Positions 52,536 through 59,357 of a DNA stretch of 59,357 nucleotides are shown here, piece by piece. A model generated the notes under the pieces. It saw nothing but the letters and a program-made list of their open reading frames with translations, ran no database searches and was not told where the DNA came from. The position numbers were made by a program, and so were the translations under genes. The first letter of the stretch is position 1, and each line of letters starts with the position of its first letter. The stretch covers positions 168,847 to 228,203 of the forward strand of contig JAGXFN010000010.1 in NCBI GenBank assembly GCA_024637195.1, read 5' to 3'. Source of the stretch: Arcobacter sp. (GTDB lineage: Bacteria; Campylobacterota; Campylobacteria; Campylobacterales; Sulfurimonadaceae).

Positions 52536-52709
52536 ACAAACACACCTCTTTTCGAATACTTTAAAAGTATAACAAAATTGTCATAATAAAAAATTTATAT
52601 TAAATTTGTGACATCTCTAGATTTCATTTTTCTTTATTTTTTTAGAAGGGCACTTAAAGCAGACTCTTTTCAAGCTACTTTGCTTATAATTCGCGAAAAA
52701 AGGTCTAGT

Positions 52710-52994
52710 ATGTTTATTCCCGGCGTCGGCATGACATTCAAACAGGTGATAAAAAATCTGGAAAAATTAGAAAATATCACAGTTGATCAGATGCGTGATG
52801 AGGTCATCGATGCCTTTAACGGCTACTGCTTCCGCGGCGAGGTCGAAGAGATTGTCGGGTTTGAGGAGTGGCCGGAGCTCAAAGTTGACGGGACTTATAC
52901 ACTCTGCGTCAGACACGACCATGATGATGCCTACGAACTGAGCATTTATATCGAGCTTAAAGACACACTGATTACGGTGAAGAATGTCCTCTAG
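52710..52994 (+). CDS. hypothetical protein, 94 residues
   Basis: The first in-frame ATG (52608) would add 34 hydrophobic residues with no ribosome-binding site. The one at 52710 has AAGG six bases upstream and starts MFIPGVGMTFKQVIKNLEKL. The protein is small and acidic with a central beta-rich part (FRGEVEEIVGFEEWPELKVD) and CVRHDHDDAYELSIYIE near the end. I do not recognise it. It stands alone between divergent GGDEF/EAL and a convergent small membrane protein. Coding is supported by a clean ribosome-binding site and an open frame. Confidence 0.6.
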   Translation: MFIPGVGMTFKQVIKNLEKLENITVDQMRDEVIDAFNGYCFRGEVEEIVGFEEWPELKVDGTYTLCVRHDHDDAYELSIYIELKDTLITVKNVL

Positions 52995-53126
52995 AGGTGA
53001 GCGCTGACGCTTCTTCTATTTTTTGTGTTTTTCTTTTGTTTTTTCCACGTACCGTATAGCAGCAGCGGTGAGTATGAGGAGTATCGATCCATACAGAGCA
53101 AATGAAAGGATGTTGTTATCTTCCAT
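52992..53126 (-). CDS. possible small membrane protein, 44 residues
   Basis: On the minus strand an ATG at 53126, six bases after AAGGGA, opens a 44-codon frame: MEDNNILSFALYGSILLILT, then AAAIRYVEK and a basic tail. One hydrophobic segment makes it a single-pass membrane protein. Its stop overlaps that of the convergent gene at 52710-52994. Short length and lack of recognition keep confidence low. Confidence 0.4.
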
Positions 53127-53193
53127 ACGTCTTCCCTTTTTCTTATATTTTCAATAGGATAAGAAAAAAGTGTGTGGAAAAAAGGGAGGCGTT

Positions 53194-54234
53194 TTACTGC
53201 TGCTCTTTGCGTTCTTGTTTTTTATAGGCCGACTGATCTTTGGCGTGCTGTTGCATGTCGGTCACGGTGTCTGCCTCATCAACGATTTCTACGCCCAGCA
53301 GGGTCTCGATGGCATCTTCTAAGGTGACGATACCGACATACTGCTCATAGTTGTCGCGCACGATAAAGAGGTGCTCTTTACGTTTGATGAACTTGTCCAT
53401 CAGGTAAAATACAGGAAGATTTTCAGAAACGCTGAAAGCGGGTTTCATGATCGTTTTCAAGGGTTTCTCCTCCTCCTCTTCGAGCGCAGTTGAGCGCAGA
53501 ATATTTCGCGAAAAGACCATACCGACGATATTTTCGCTGCTCTGTTCATACAAAGGAATGCGGGAATGGATAAAGAGCGCCTTCTCTTTTAGAGCGGATT
53601 CGATCGACTCGTCGGCATTGAGCGAAAATACAACCGAGCGCGGTGTGAGGATGTCTCTGACGCGCACTTGCTTAAGCAGAAGAAGATTTTGAATAAGCAT
53701 CTCCTCTTTTTCTTCGAGTATCCCGCTCTCTTCACTCATCATCAGCATGGCAGAGATCTCTTCGCGCGTCATGCCGTCGGCCTTGTTTTTTTGTATTCGA
53801 CGAGTGATCTGTCTTGAGATCCAGATAAGCGGATAGAGAAGCTTGACCAAAATAGTGATAAATATTGCCGACGGTTTCGCCAGTTCTCTCCAGTAAGTCG
53901 CCCCGATGGTCTTGGGAATGATCTCGGAGACATAAAGGATAAGCAGCGTCAGAATAATGGCGATAAGACTTTGCCATTCCGGTCCATAGAGTTTAACAGC
54001 TTCTGCACCGACACCTGCAGCGCCCATAGTATGCGCAAAGGTGTTTAAGATCAAAATAGCAGAAAGGGCACTGTCAAGGTTTTTCTTAAGTGTCTGTAAC
54101 CGTTCTTTTTGTAGAGAACCCGGCGGCAAGGACCCTATGTAAGAAGGCGTGATAGAGAGTAAAACAGCCTCTAAAACAGAACATATAAAAGAAATAGAAA
54201 GTGCGGCAAAGAGATAAAATAGAAGTAAGCCCAT
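53194..54234 (-). CDS. CNNM/CBS-domain membrane protein (CorC/HlyC-like)
   Basis: This 346-residue protein has an N-terminal CNNM/DUF21 membrane domain with three to four helices (residues 1-145; LSISFICSVLEAVLLSITP and LYVSEIIPKTIGATYW), then a pair of CBS domains (about residues 200-320; DILTPRSVVFSLN and YVGIVTLEDAIETLLG). Such proteins move or sense Mg2+ or Co2+. The C-terminal CorC_HlyC domain is absent; instead the tail is charged and rich in Gln and Lys. It is divergent from msrA. Confidence 0.84.
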   Translation of the reverse strand: MGLLLFYLFAALSISFICSVLEAVLLSITPSYIGSLPPGSLQKERLQTLKKNLDSALSAILILNTFAHTMGAAGVGAEAVKLYGPEWQSLIAIILTLLILYVSEIIPKTIGATYWRELAKPSAIFITILVKLLYPLIWISRQITRRIQKNKADGMTREEISAMLMMSEESGILEEKEEMLIQNLLLLKQVRVRDILTPRSVVFSLNADESIESALKEKALFIHSRIPLYEQSSENIVGMVFSRNILRSTALEEEEEKPLKTIMKPAFSVSENLPVFYLMDKFIKRKEHLFIVRDNYEQYVGIVTLEDAIETLLGVEIVDEADTVTDMQQHAKDQSAYKKQERKEQQ

Positions 54235-54339
54235 CAGGCTGCCTTGCTTAATTGTAAGCTATATAACGAGGGGTCCATATAAAGTTTTTTGTCCTTAAAT
54301 ATTAAAAGAAGTATTATACTCTTTTTTTTCGCAATAGTA

Positions 54340-54370
54340 AAAATTTAGATTGTAATTAACTCTAAATTTT
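54340..54370 (+). promoter_or_regulatory. inverted repeat upstream of msrA
   Basis: AAAATTTAGA at 54340-54349 and TCTAAATTTT at 54361-54370 are a perfect 10-bp inverted repeat around an 11-nt spacer, ending 62 bases before the msrA ATG. A -10-like TATTAT lies upstream at about 54312. AT richness lowers the weight, but it fits an operator. Confidence 0.4.
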
Positions 54371-54432
54371 AATCTTTTGCTTCAGTGCTTTTAGATAAAA
54401 ATAGAAAATTTATTAAAAAAAGGTCATTGATT

Positions 54433-54954
54433 ATGCAAATAGCGATTTTAGGCGGAGGATGCTTTTGGTGCACAGAGGCGGTATATTCACGGGCAAAAGG
54501 GGTGCTGTCAGCAATCAGCGGTTATGCAGGAGGGAAAAACCCGAATCCGACATATCAAGAGATCTGTACGGGTGAAACGGGGCATGCGGAGGTGGTAAAG
54601 ATCACCTTTGACGAAAAGATTATTTCATATGAGGATATCCTGGACATCTTTTTCGAGATCCACGATCCCTGTTCTCTTAACCGACAAGGTGCGGACAGCG
54701 GCACACAGTATCGCTCAGTCATCTTCTATCTCAATGAAGAGCAGCATGATGCGGCTGAGGCGAAGATAGAAGAGCTGCAGAAATCACTCCGCTCGCCTAT
54801 CGTCACTGAAGTCAGTCCGGCCCCGGAGTTTTATCCTGCAGAGGCCTATCATCAGGAATATCTGACGCATAATTCCTCTCAGGGCTATTGCCAAGCGGTA
54901 GTTGCGCCGAAGGTTCAAAAGTTTATGATGAAGTTTAGGGAGTTTGTAAAATAG
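54433..54954 (+). CDS. msrA: peptide-methionine (S)-S-oxide reductase
   Basis: This 173-residue enzyme reduces methionine-S-sulfoxide. It starts MQIAILGGGCFWCTEAVYSR with the catalytic GCFWC, followed by GYAGGKNPNPTYQEICTG, HDPCSLNRQGADSGTQYRS and the C-terminal EYLTHNSSQGYCQ, whose Cys resolves the sulfenic acid. The ATG at 54433 is preceded by AAAGG at nine bases; an ATG 16 codons upstream lacks both conservation and a site. It is followed by a clean terminator. It is monocistronic. Confidence 0.94.
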   Translation: MQIAILGGGCFWCTEAVYSRAKGVLSAISGYAGGKNPNPTYQEICTGETGHAEVVKITFDEKIISYEDILDIFFEIHDPCSLNRQGADSGTQYRSVIFYLNEEQHDAAEAKIEELQKSLRSPIVTEVSPAPEFYPAEAYHQEYLTHNSSQGYCQAVVAPKVQKFMMKFREFVK

Positions 54955-54968
54955 AAGATTTTAAGTGC

Positions 54969-54999
54969 AAGGCAGATGAGATGATCTCATCTGCCTTTT
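54969..54999. terminator. bidirectional terminator between msrA and the multiheme cytochrome
   Basis: AAGGCAGATGAG pairs perfectly with CTCATCTGCCTT around ATGAT, followed by TTTT in the plus direction and preceded by A-rich sequence for the opposite one. The stem has 12 pairs. A second perfect hairpin, GGAAGTAG/CTACTTCC at 55004-55021, contains the cytochrome stop codon. Confidence 0.8.
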
Positions 55000-55013
55000 A
55001 GAAGGAAGTAGTG

Positions 55014-57383
55014 CTACTTCCATCCTTTTTGAACTACGTCTTGTGATTTTTTGTAAGGGTATTTTTTAATCAGGCCTTTGGTCCCGAGTTTTTGATCGCC
55101 TGAACGCATATAGTGCGCCAGAGTCACGGCTGCCCAGTAATCATTGGCATATTCAGTACCTTCTAGTTGTACCGGTACCCCTTTTTCATTAACAGTATGA
55201 CATGCCGAACAGGTAACAGGACCGGCATACTCGCCATCAGGTGAATACTGGAGTGCCTGCTCGTGTGTCGTAACATCAACACTGCGGTCTTTTCCATCAT
55301 AGCGTGTTGAATAAAGACCGTGTGATGACTCATGGCATGATTGACATGCGATATCTCCATGCGCTTTTGAGTAGCGGTAGAGTGAGTGTTTGTTCGGCTG
55401 GTCGATAGGGAAGTATTCTCCGCCCATGCTCTCGACAAAAGGTGCCAAGTGACAATCCGCACAGTGAGGTTCACTCGCGCTCAACCACCAGTCATCCCCG
55501 CCTGAAGCTACATTGTAAGGAACGTCTACCCCTTTAGGGTGGTTCCACGGCTTAAGATCGAGTGCGCCGTCTTTGCCTGCATTTTTGACCAGTGTCGCTG
55601 ACTTGTGTTCAGTGTAGTATTTTAAGACCTCGTTATCGCCCGTTGTCTTAGGATCGGCAAGCGCATTAAAACGTTTTGCATCGCCGTCAGCGATCTCTTT
55701 GATCATCTCTTTGAGCGTTTTGTTGCGCAGCGTTTTGCCTTCTTGTGTTTGAGCGACTTGAAGGTCGTCTGTCTCATACATCTTTTGAGCGACTTTTGAG
55801 TGACAGTTGGTACAGTAAAGTCCGCGCATCTCTTTGACCGTTTTTCCTTTTTCGTCTTTCATGCTGATCTCATTAAGCTGGTATTTACCATAATCATTCA
55901 AGAAGAAAGGCGGTTTTGCGCTTGGGTTTGAGTGCGCATCACGGCGAACATAACATCCCCCGCCGCTTTGACGGATATCTTTGTCTCCAAAACGTCCTTC
56001 ACCATAACGATCCGCAACACGGAAAGGATTGGTGTCGTCATTCATAGACGGATCTTGGAAGTGTGTCGGGTGACATGACTGGCAGGCTTGAGATCTGTCG
56101 CCGCCGTCAGGCATAGGGACCATTGCCAGGTGAAAACCGTGGATCGCTTCAGACAATGGCTTTGCCTTGACTGCTATATAGCCTGTTACGCCGGGACGAG
56201 GCTCTTGCAAGTTGCCCGAGACATTATCTCCGTGGCAGTCCGCACAGTTGACCTCGCCTGTTTTGCCAAGACGCTGTGAAGAGGCTTTTGAGTCGTAATT
56301 GCTCAAGAAGGTCGTTCCGTGGTGTTTGTCGTGAAGTGCCAAGATGTTGATAGAGGACTCAGCCAGACGCGCCATATATTCGCTCTCATCCGGATAGGTC
56401 TTCCAGTAGGCATACTCTTGATCAGACTGTTTTAGCCCCTCTTCTCTTCCCATCTGTGCCGCTTTTCCTTCACGTGAGTGACAGGCGTAACAGTTGGGAA
56501 TATCAACCGGGTTTGTTCCGAAATATTCAACGACATGGCCATTTTCTATAATAGGCTTGCCATTTTGGTCATGCAGTTGCACTGTTGACTTTTGAAAAGG
56601 CTGAAAATCGCGTTCTGTGACTGTACGGATACTTCCTTTTCGGGTCGAATCATTAAACGCGGTCATCGGAAGTCCAAGCGCATCCCATAGGTGTGACGCG
56701 GTAAGAACCAAAGGGATCTCTTGAACAGGTGGAACCATAGTGTCCGTGAAGACGACATTGCTTCCGTCTTTACCGGAGTACTCAAGGTAACCGCCCGCGA
56801 TATGTTTTCCTGTCGGACCTGAGTCGATCGGCACCTTGATATCTTTACCGACATAAATGCGGCTCTCTTTTGTTCTGTCTGTCGGTTTTGTGCCCTCAAG
56901 GTCTTTATAGATGTAGAGGTGTTTCCAGACGTAGTTGGCAACATTGTCGCCCGGATCGTCCATATGTCCGTTGCCGTCAACGTCCTTCATGACTCCCCAG
57001 TACTTCATCTTGTTGCCCTCAGAGTAAGAGTTATCCTTGGTGTAGTAGTATATCTTCTTGTTGTCGTCAGGTGTTATCAAAGAAGGCAGGTCGCCGCCTT
57101 GACCTGTTTTAATAGCTTGAGACTGGATAGAGTTGTAGGGTGGGATCACACAACAATAGCTCATCTCAAAACCGACACAGTGCATGCCGAGTTCATAGTT
57201 GACAAACATATTGTAAGCAGATTTAGGGTCATAGGCCTTGATCTTCTTGCCGTCCGCATTGTATTCTATGAGGTTGAGCTTGTTCATTTTAAACGGCGGA
57301 TTGGTGTCATAGGCACCAAATGCACTGCTCGCTCCTAAGATTAAGGCCAGTAAACTTCCCGTTTTTACTATACTTTTAATCAT
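55014..57383 (-). CDS. periplasmic seven-heme cytochrome c
   Basis: This 789-residue protein starts with a signal peptide (GSLLALILGASSAFGAYD) and carries seven CxxCH sites: residues 298, 380, 434, 524, 641, 680 and 725 (first Cys). An N-terminal segment LGMHCVGFEMSYCCVIPPYN of about 40 residues recalls a conserved part of extracellular multiheme proteins, by memory. Between sites three and four a lone Cys in GGGCYVRRDAHSN stands where a further CxxCH might once have been. No partner oxidase is adjacent. Function is unknown; electron transfer to or from a sulfur, metal or nitrogen substrate is inferred. Confidence 0.85.
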   Translation of the reverse strand: MIKSIVKTGSLLALILGASSAFGAYDTNPPFKMNKLNLIEYNADGKKIKAYDPKSAYNMFVNYELGMHCVGFEMSYCCVIPPYNSIQSQAIKTGQGGDLPSLITPDDNKKIYYYTKDNSYSEGNKMKYWGVMKDVDGNGHMDDPGDNVANYVWKHLYIYKDLEGTKPTDRTKESRIYVGKDIKVPIDSGPTGKHIAGGYLEYSGKDGSNVVFTDTMVPPVQEIPLVLTASHLWDALGLPMTAFNDSTRKGSIRTVTERDFQPFQKSTVQLHDQNGKPIIENGHVVEYFGTNPVDIPNCYACHSREGKAAQMGREEGLKQSDQEYAYWKTYPDESEYMARLAESSINILALHDKHHGTTFLSNYDSKASSQRLGKTGEVNCADCHGDNVSGNLQEPRPGVTGYIAVKAKPLSEAIHGFHLAMVPMPDGGDRSQACQSCHPTHFQDPSMNDDTNPFRVADRYGEGRFGDKDIRQSGGGCYVRRDAHSNPSAKPPFFLNDYGKYQLNEISMKDEKGKTVKEMRGLYCTNCHSKVAQKMYETDDLQVAQTQEGKTLRNKTLKEMIKEIADGDAKRFNALADPKTTGDNEVLKYYTEHKSATLVKNAGKDGALDLKPWNHPKGVDVPYNVASGGDDWWLSASEPHCADCHLAPFVESMGGEYFPIDQPNKHSLYRYSKAHGDIACQSCHESSHGLYSTRYDGKDRSVDVTTHEQALQYSPDGEYAGPVTCSACHTVNEKGVPVQLEGTEYANDYWAAVTLAHYMRSGDQKLGTKGLIKKYPYKKSQDVVQKGWK

Positions 57384-58018
57384 TTTGTATACTCCTTATA
57401 GGGTGTGGGTGATAACGCATCTTTGACTTCAGAAATGAGGCCAAGTATAAAAATAAATTATAGTCTCTCACAAAAAATATTAAGATGAACTTAATAAAAA
57501 TGATATATAAACTCATTATTAAATTATAGTACTAAATAAAAATATTTATTTTATTTAATAATATAATAGATTTTTTTGAAATTTTATGACGGTATTAAAC
57601 AATTTAAAAATACAAAAGTAAATAAAACAGGGGCTTATAAGTATTTTATAAATAAATTTAAATTAGTTTATTAAATTAAGAAAATGAAGAATATAATCCT
57701 AGAATAAAATTTTTAAAAATATTTTTCATCACTGAGGCAAAAAGTATGAGGAAACGGTGATATTTTTGTGATAACTAAAAATGAATATGTTAAGGATTAG
57801 TTTTGATGATGCTTAGCAGGGACAGAAGATCAAGAGAGTGCGAGAGTGCACATTGTGTAGGGGATCACAATGCGCCAAGTATTTTTAAAAAAAGGTTACT
57901 GTGACCAAAGGCTAGGGGAACTTTGATCAATGAATGAATTGGTTTATTGCTATCTCTCTTGACTTCTGCTGAAAGTATAATGGTCTGATGTGTAGAATAT
58001 GTGTGAAACAGCAGATCA
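57384..58018. other. 635-base intergenic region, AT-rich
   Basis: No convincing gene is seen. Positions 57430-57780 are extremely AT-rich. A perfect 7-bp repeat TATTAAG-ATGAA-CTTAATA lies at 57478-57496, about 95 bases before the cytochrome start, and may be an operator for it. A hairpin CATTGTG/CACAATG at 57851-57872 with two flanking GC pairs lies toward the end of the response-regulator unit. Confidence 0.5.
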
Positions 58019-58207
58019 TCAGTGTGAATTTTTCTCTTTGGCGAGCGCATCATATGCCAGTTGGCGTATCCAGTCATTAAACTTGATCTTGTGCTGCGTG
58101 CAGTAGGCCCCAAAGACCTTGAGCTCATCAAGCGTCAGCATCAGTTCGACCTCTTTGAGCTCTTCGATGTGTTGGAGTTCTTCTATGGGTTGTATAAGTG
58201 TTTTCAT
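58019..58207 (-). CDS. small ribbon-helix-helix-like protein
   Basis: This 62-residue frame starts MKTLIQPIEELQHIEELKEV and continues with LMLTLDELKVFGAYCTQHKI and FNDWIRQLAYDALAKEK. The strand-helix-helix outline suggests a small DNA-binding or toxin-antitoxin-like protein, but no family is recognised. It lies 29 bases downstream of the response regulator on the same strand, so they probably share a transcript. No strong ribosome-binding site is visible, which lowers confidence. A toxin partner is not seen. Confidence 0.5.
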   Translation of the reverse strand: MKTLIQPIEELQHIEELKEVELMLTLDELKVFGAYCTQHKIKFNDWIRQLAYDALAKEKNSH

Positions 58208-58235
58208 GCAGGTATTTTAGCCAAATCTCAGCCGG

Positions 58236-58910
58236 CTATTGCAAGGAGTAGCCGATGCCGCGAATTGTCTTGATATAGTCATGGTTCTTGTTAGGATCGA
58301 TCTTCTCTTTTAGGCGTTTGATGGCAACGTTTACCGTACGCTTTTCTGTCTGTTTGCCCGCGCCCCAGACATGCTGCAGCAGAAAATCACGCTCAAGTAC
58401 GATGTTCTTGTTTTCGATGAAAGTTTGCAGCAGATCAAACTCAAGCTTGGTAAGTTCCACAGGCTCACCTTTGATATGTGCCAGGCGAAGGTTCGTATCC
58501 AAGACGATATCCCGGTAGTTTATCAGCTTCTTCTGTGAGTCTTTTTTGGTCCGGTGCAAAATCGCATTCACACGCAAAAGAAGCTCTTTTATTTCAAAGG
58601 GCTTGGTGATATAGTCATCCCCTCCGCACAAGAACCCCTCTTCGATGTCCGCCCGTGAGCTTTTTGCCGAAAGAAAGATGACCGGTATATCCATGCCTTT
58701 CTCCCGCAACAAAGAAATATAGGCGCTTCCTTCGACATCAGGAAGGTTACGGTCCATGATAATAAGGTCGATAGGTTCCTCGTCCAGGACTTTTTTAAAA
58801 TACTTGGTGCTTAAAAACCCCAAAGTCTCATACTGCTCTTTTTGCAGACGGTGCTCCAGCAGCTCCAGCAGGTCATTGTCATCTTCTATAATCAATATTA
58901 ATGCTTTCAT
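58236..58910 (-). CDS. OmpR-family response regulator
   Basis: This 224-residue regulator has a receiver domain with acidic pair EDDND at residues 9-13, phospho-acceptor Asp in IIMDRNLPD near residue 52 and Lys in ITKPFEIKELLLRVN, then a winged-helix DNA-binding domain from about residue 125 (ELTKLEFDLLQTFIE, KRTVNVAIKRLKEKI, IRGIGYSLQ). I prefer the ATG at 58910; one four codons earlier is in frame. No sensor kinase is adjacent in the window. Repeated GTTAC motifs in the region shared with the lipoprotein gene may be its sites. Confidence 0.9.
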   Translation of the reverse strand: MKALILIIEDDNDLLELLEHRLQKEQYETLGFLSTKYFKKVLDEEPIDLIIMDRNLPDVEGSAYISLLREKGMDIPVIFLSAKSSRADIEEGFLCGGDDYITKPFEIKELLLRVNAILHRTKKDSQKKLINYRDIVLDTNLRLAHIKGEPVELTKLEFDLLQTFIENKNIVLERDFLLQHVWGAGKQTEKRTVNVAIKRLKEKIDPNKNHDYIKTIRGIGYSLQ

Positions 58911-58933
58911 AAGTGCAATCATATAAATTAATG

Positions 58934-59009
58934 GTTACACAAAGATTACTGATATCCAAAAATATGTAACCGAAATGTAGCTGTTATGTTTTTAAATTGT
59001 TACGCAAAG
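58934..59009. promoter_or_regulatory. GTTAC repeats between response regulator and lipoprotein genes
   Basis: GTTACACAAAG at 58934-58944 and GTTACGCAAAG at 58999-59009 are near-identical direct repeats 65 bases apart, about six helical turns. An inverse TGTAAC lies between them at 58965-58970. They sit in the 149-base divergent region and could be operator half-sites of the adjacent regulator. Only the pattern is seen. Confidence 0.4.
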
Positions 59010-59071
59010 GAGTCACTTCGGTAATAAAGAGTTTTTATAATGCTGGAAATCTTTTAGAAAAGGGAGACTTG

Positions 59072-59357
59072 ATGAAAATCATCTCAAAAAAAATCGTTCT
59101 TAGTTCTTTAGCAGTAGCAGCATTGGCATTTACAGGCTGTGGTGGTGGCGGCGGTGACACTTCAGCAGCTGCAACTACAACAACAACTACAATTACTACT
59201 CCAGTTGTTGCAGCAGCAGTAGCCTATGACGGACTTGGCGCGGCAGATGTAGAAGTACGTCACGTAGCGGATGATGCATCATATGCGAGTCTTGCTCCTA
59301 CACTAGATATACCTAATGCTGACACGACAACATTAAATGCTGACATTGCGGTTAATA
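59072..59357 (+). CDS. lipoprotein, N-terminal part (cut by window edge)
   Basis: An ATG nine bases after AGGGAGA opens a frame that stays open to the window edge (95 codons). It has a signal peptide with lipobox ALAFTGC (Cys23), a poly-Gly run just after it, a Thr-rich linker (TTTTTTITT) and then YDGLGAADVEVRHVADDASYA, likely the start of a folded extracellular domain. Gly-rich and Thr-rich tethers are common in surface lipoproteins of this group. The rest is outside, so function cannot be named. It is divergent from the response regulator. Confidence 0.78.
   Translation, partial: MKIISKKIVLSSLAVAALAFTGCGGGGGDTSAAATTTTTTITTPVVAAAVAYDGLGAADVEVRHVADDASYASLAPTLDIPNADTTTLNADIAVN

Noticed and set aside
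54385..54432. Longer N terminus for MsrA
   Set aside because: The extra residues precede the conserved start and lack a ribosome-binding site; AAAGG serves the ATG at 54433.
57478..57496. FNR/CRP-type site before the cytochrome
   Set aside because: The spacer is five, not four, and the arms do not match TTGAT/ATCAA or TTAAC/GTTAA.
1..59357. CRISPR arrays, insertion sequences, prophage genes and rRNA
   Set aside because: No regularly spaced repeats, transposases, phage structural genes or rRNA signatures were seen anywhere in the window.

Overview
The window looks like chromosomal DNA of a free-living member of the Campylobacterota (formerly Epsilonproteobacteria), of the Sulfurimonas / Sulfuricurvum / Sulfurovum kind. 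This rests on the character of the RpoA and ribosomal proteins, a menaquinone prenyltransferase of the futalosine-pathway type, a CobU of the campylobacterotal kind, many GGDEF/EAL sensors, a HiPIP and a periplasmic multiheme cytochrome. The genus cannot be fixed from the sequence alone. I see no integrase, transposase, CRISPR array or rRNA gene.

Layout. 1-1.6 kb: end of a dTDP-rhamnose cluster (rfbA-rfbC-rfbD, minus strand, rfbD cut by the window edge). 1.7-5 kb: tRNA-Asn, then the ribosomal alpha operon rpmJ-rpsM-rpsK-rpsD-rpoA-rplQ with its own promoter and a structured leader. 5-8.7 kb: aldo/keto reductase, an Nfu protein preceded by a long hairpin, a repeat protein and murE. 8.7-18.7 kb: two unrelated carboxylate transporters, a biotin carboxylase subunit, an AraC-type regulator, miaA, two tandem DUF2628-like membrane proteins, a lipoprotein hydrolase, mqnP and two small genes coupled to it, then tRNA-Arg. 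19.3-22.2 kb: a ligand-binding lipoprotein paired with a GGDEF/EAL enzyme. 22.2-28.1 kb: a proline operon putA-putP-proB. 28.4-28.8 kb: hsp20 under a perfect inverted repeat. 29-32.6 kb: a TonB receptor with an Fe-S membrane protein. 32.6-41.7 kb: a ten-gene corrinoid uptake and remodelling operon transcribed from one near-consensus promoter. 41.7-59.4 kb: HiPIP, small membrane protein, a periplasmic-sensor diguanylate cyclase, DUF3050 protein, metH with a DsbC-like and a Cys-rich protein, a GGDEF/EAL protein, a CNNM/CBS protein, msrA, a seven-heme cytochrome, an OmpR-type regulator and a cut lipoprotein.

How they work together. The cob/btu operon imports corrinoids (BtuB, BtuF, BtuC, BtuD) and finishes the nucleotide loop (CobQ, CobU, CobT, CobC, CobS); MetH about 5 kb away is an obvious user of the cofactor. 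PutP and PutA import proline and oxidise it to glutamate. ProB, the first enzyme of proline synthesis, sits unexpectedly in the same operon. Three c-di-GMP enzymes and one two-component regulator suggest strong environmental sensing. The most unusual signals are an apparent ATA start codon for cobU fused to the cobQ stop, a Cys/His-rich reading frame filling the leader of the cob operon where a B12 riboswitch might be expected, a 10-N9-10 operator enclosing the hsp20 -10 box, and a 50-nt near-perfect hairpin before nfu.
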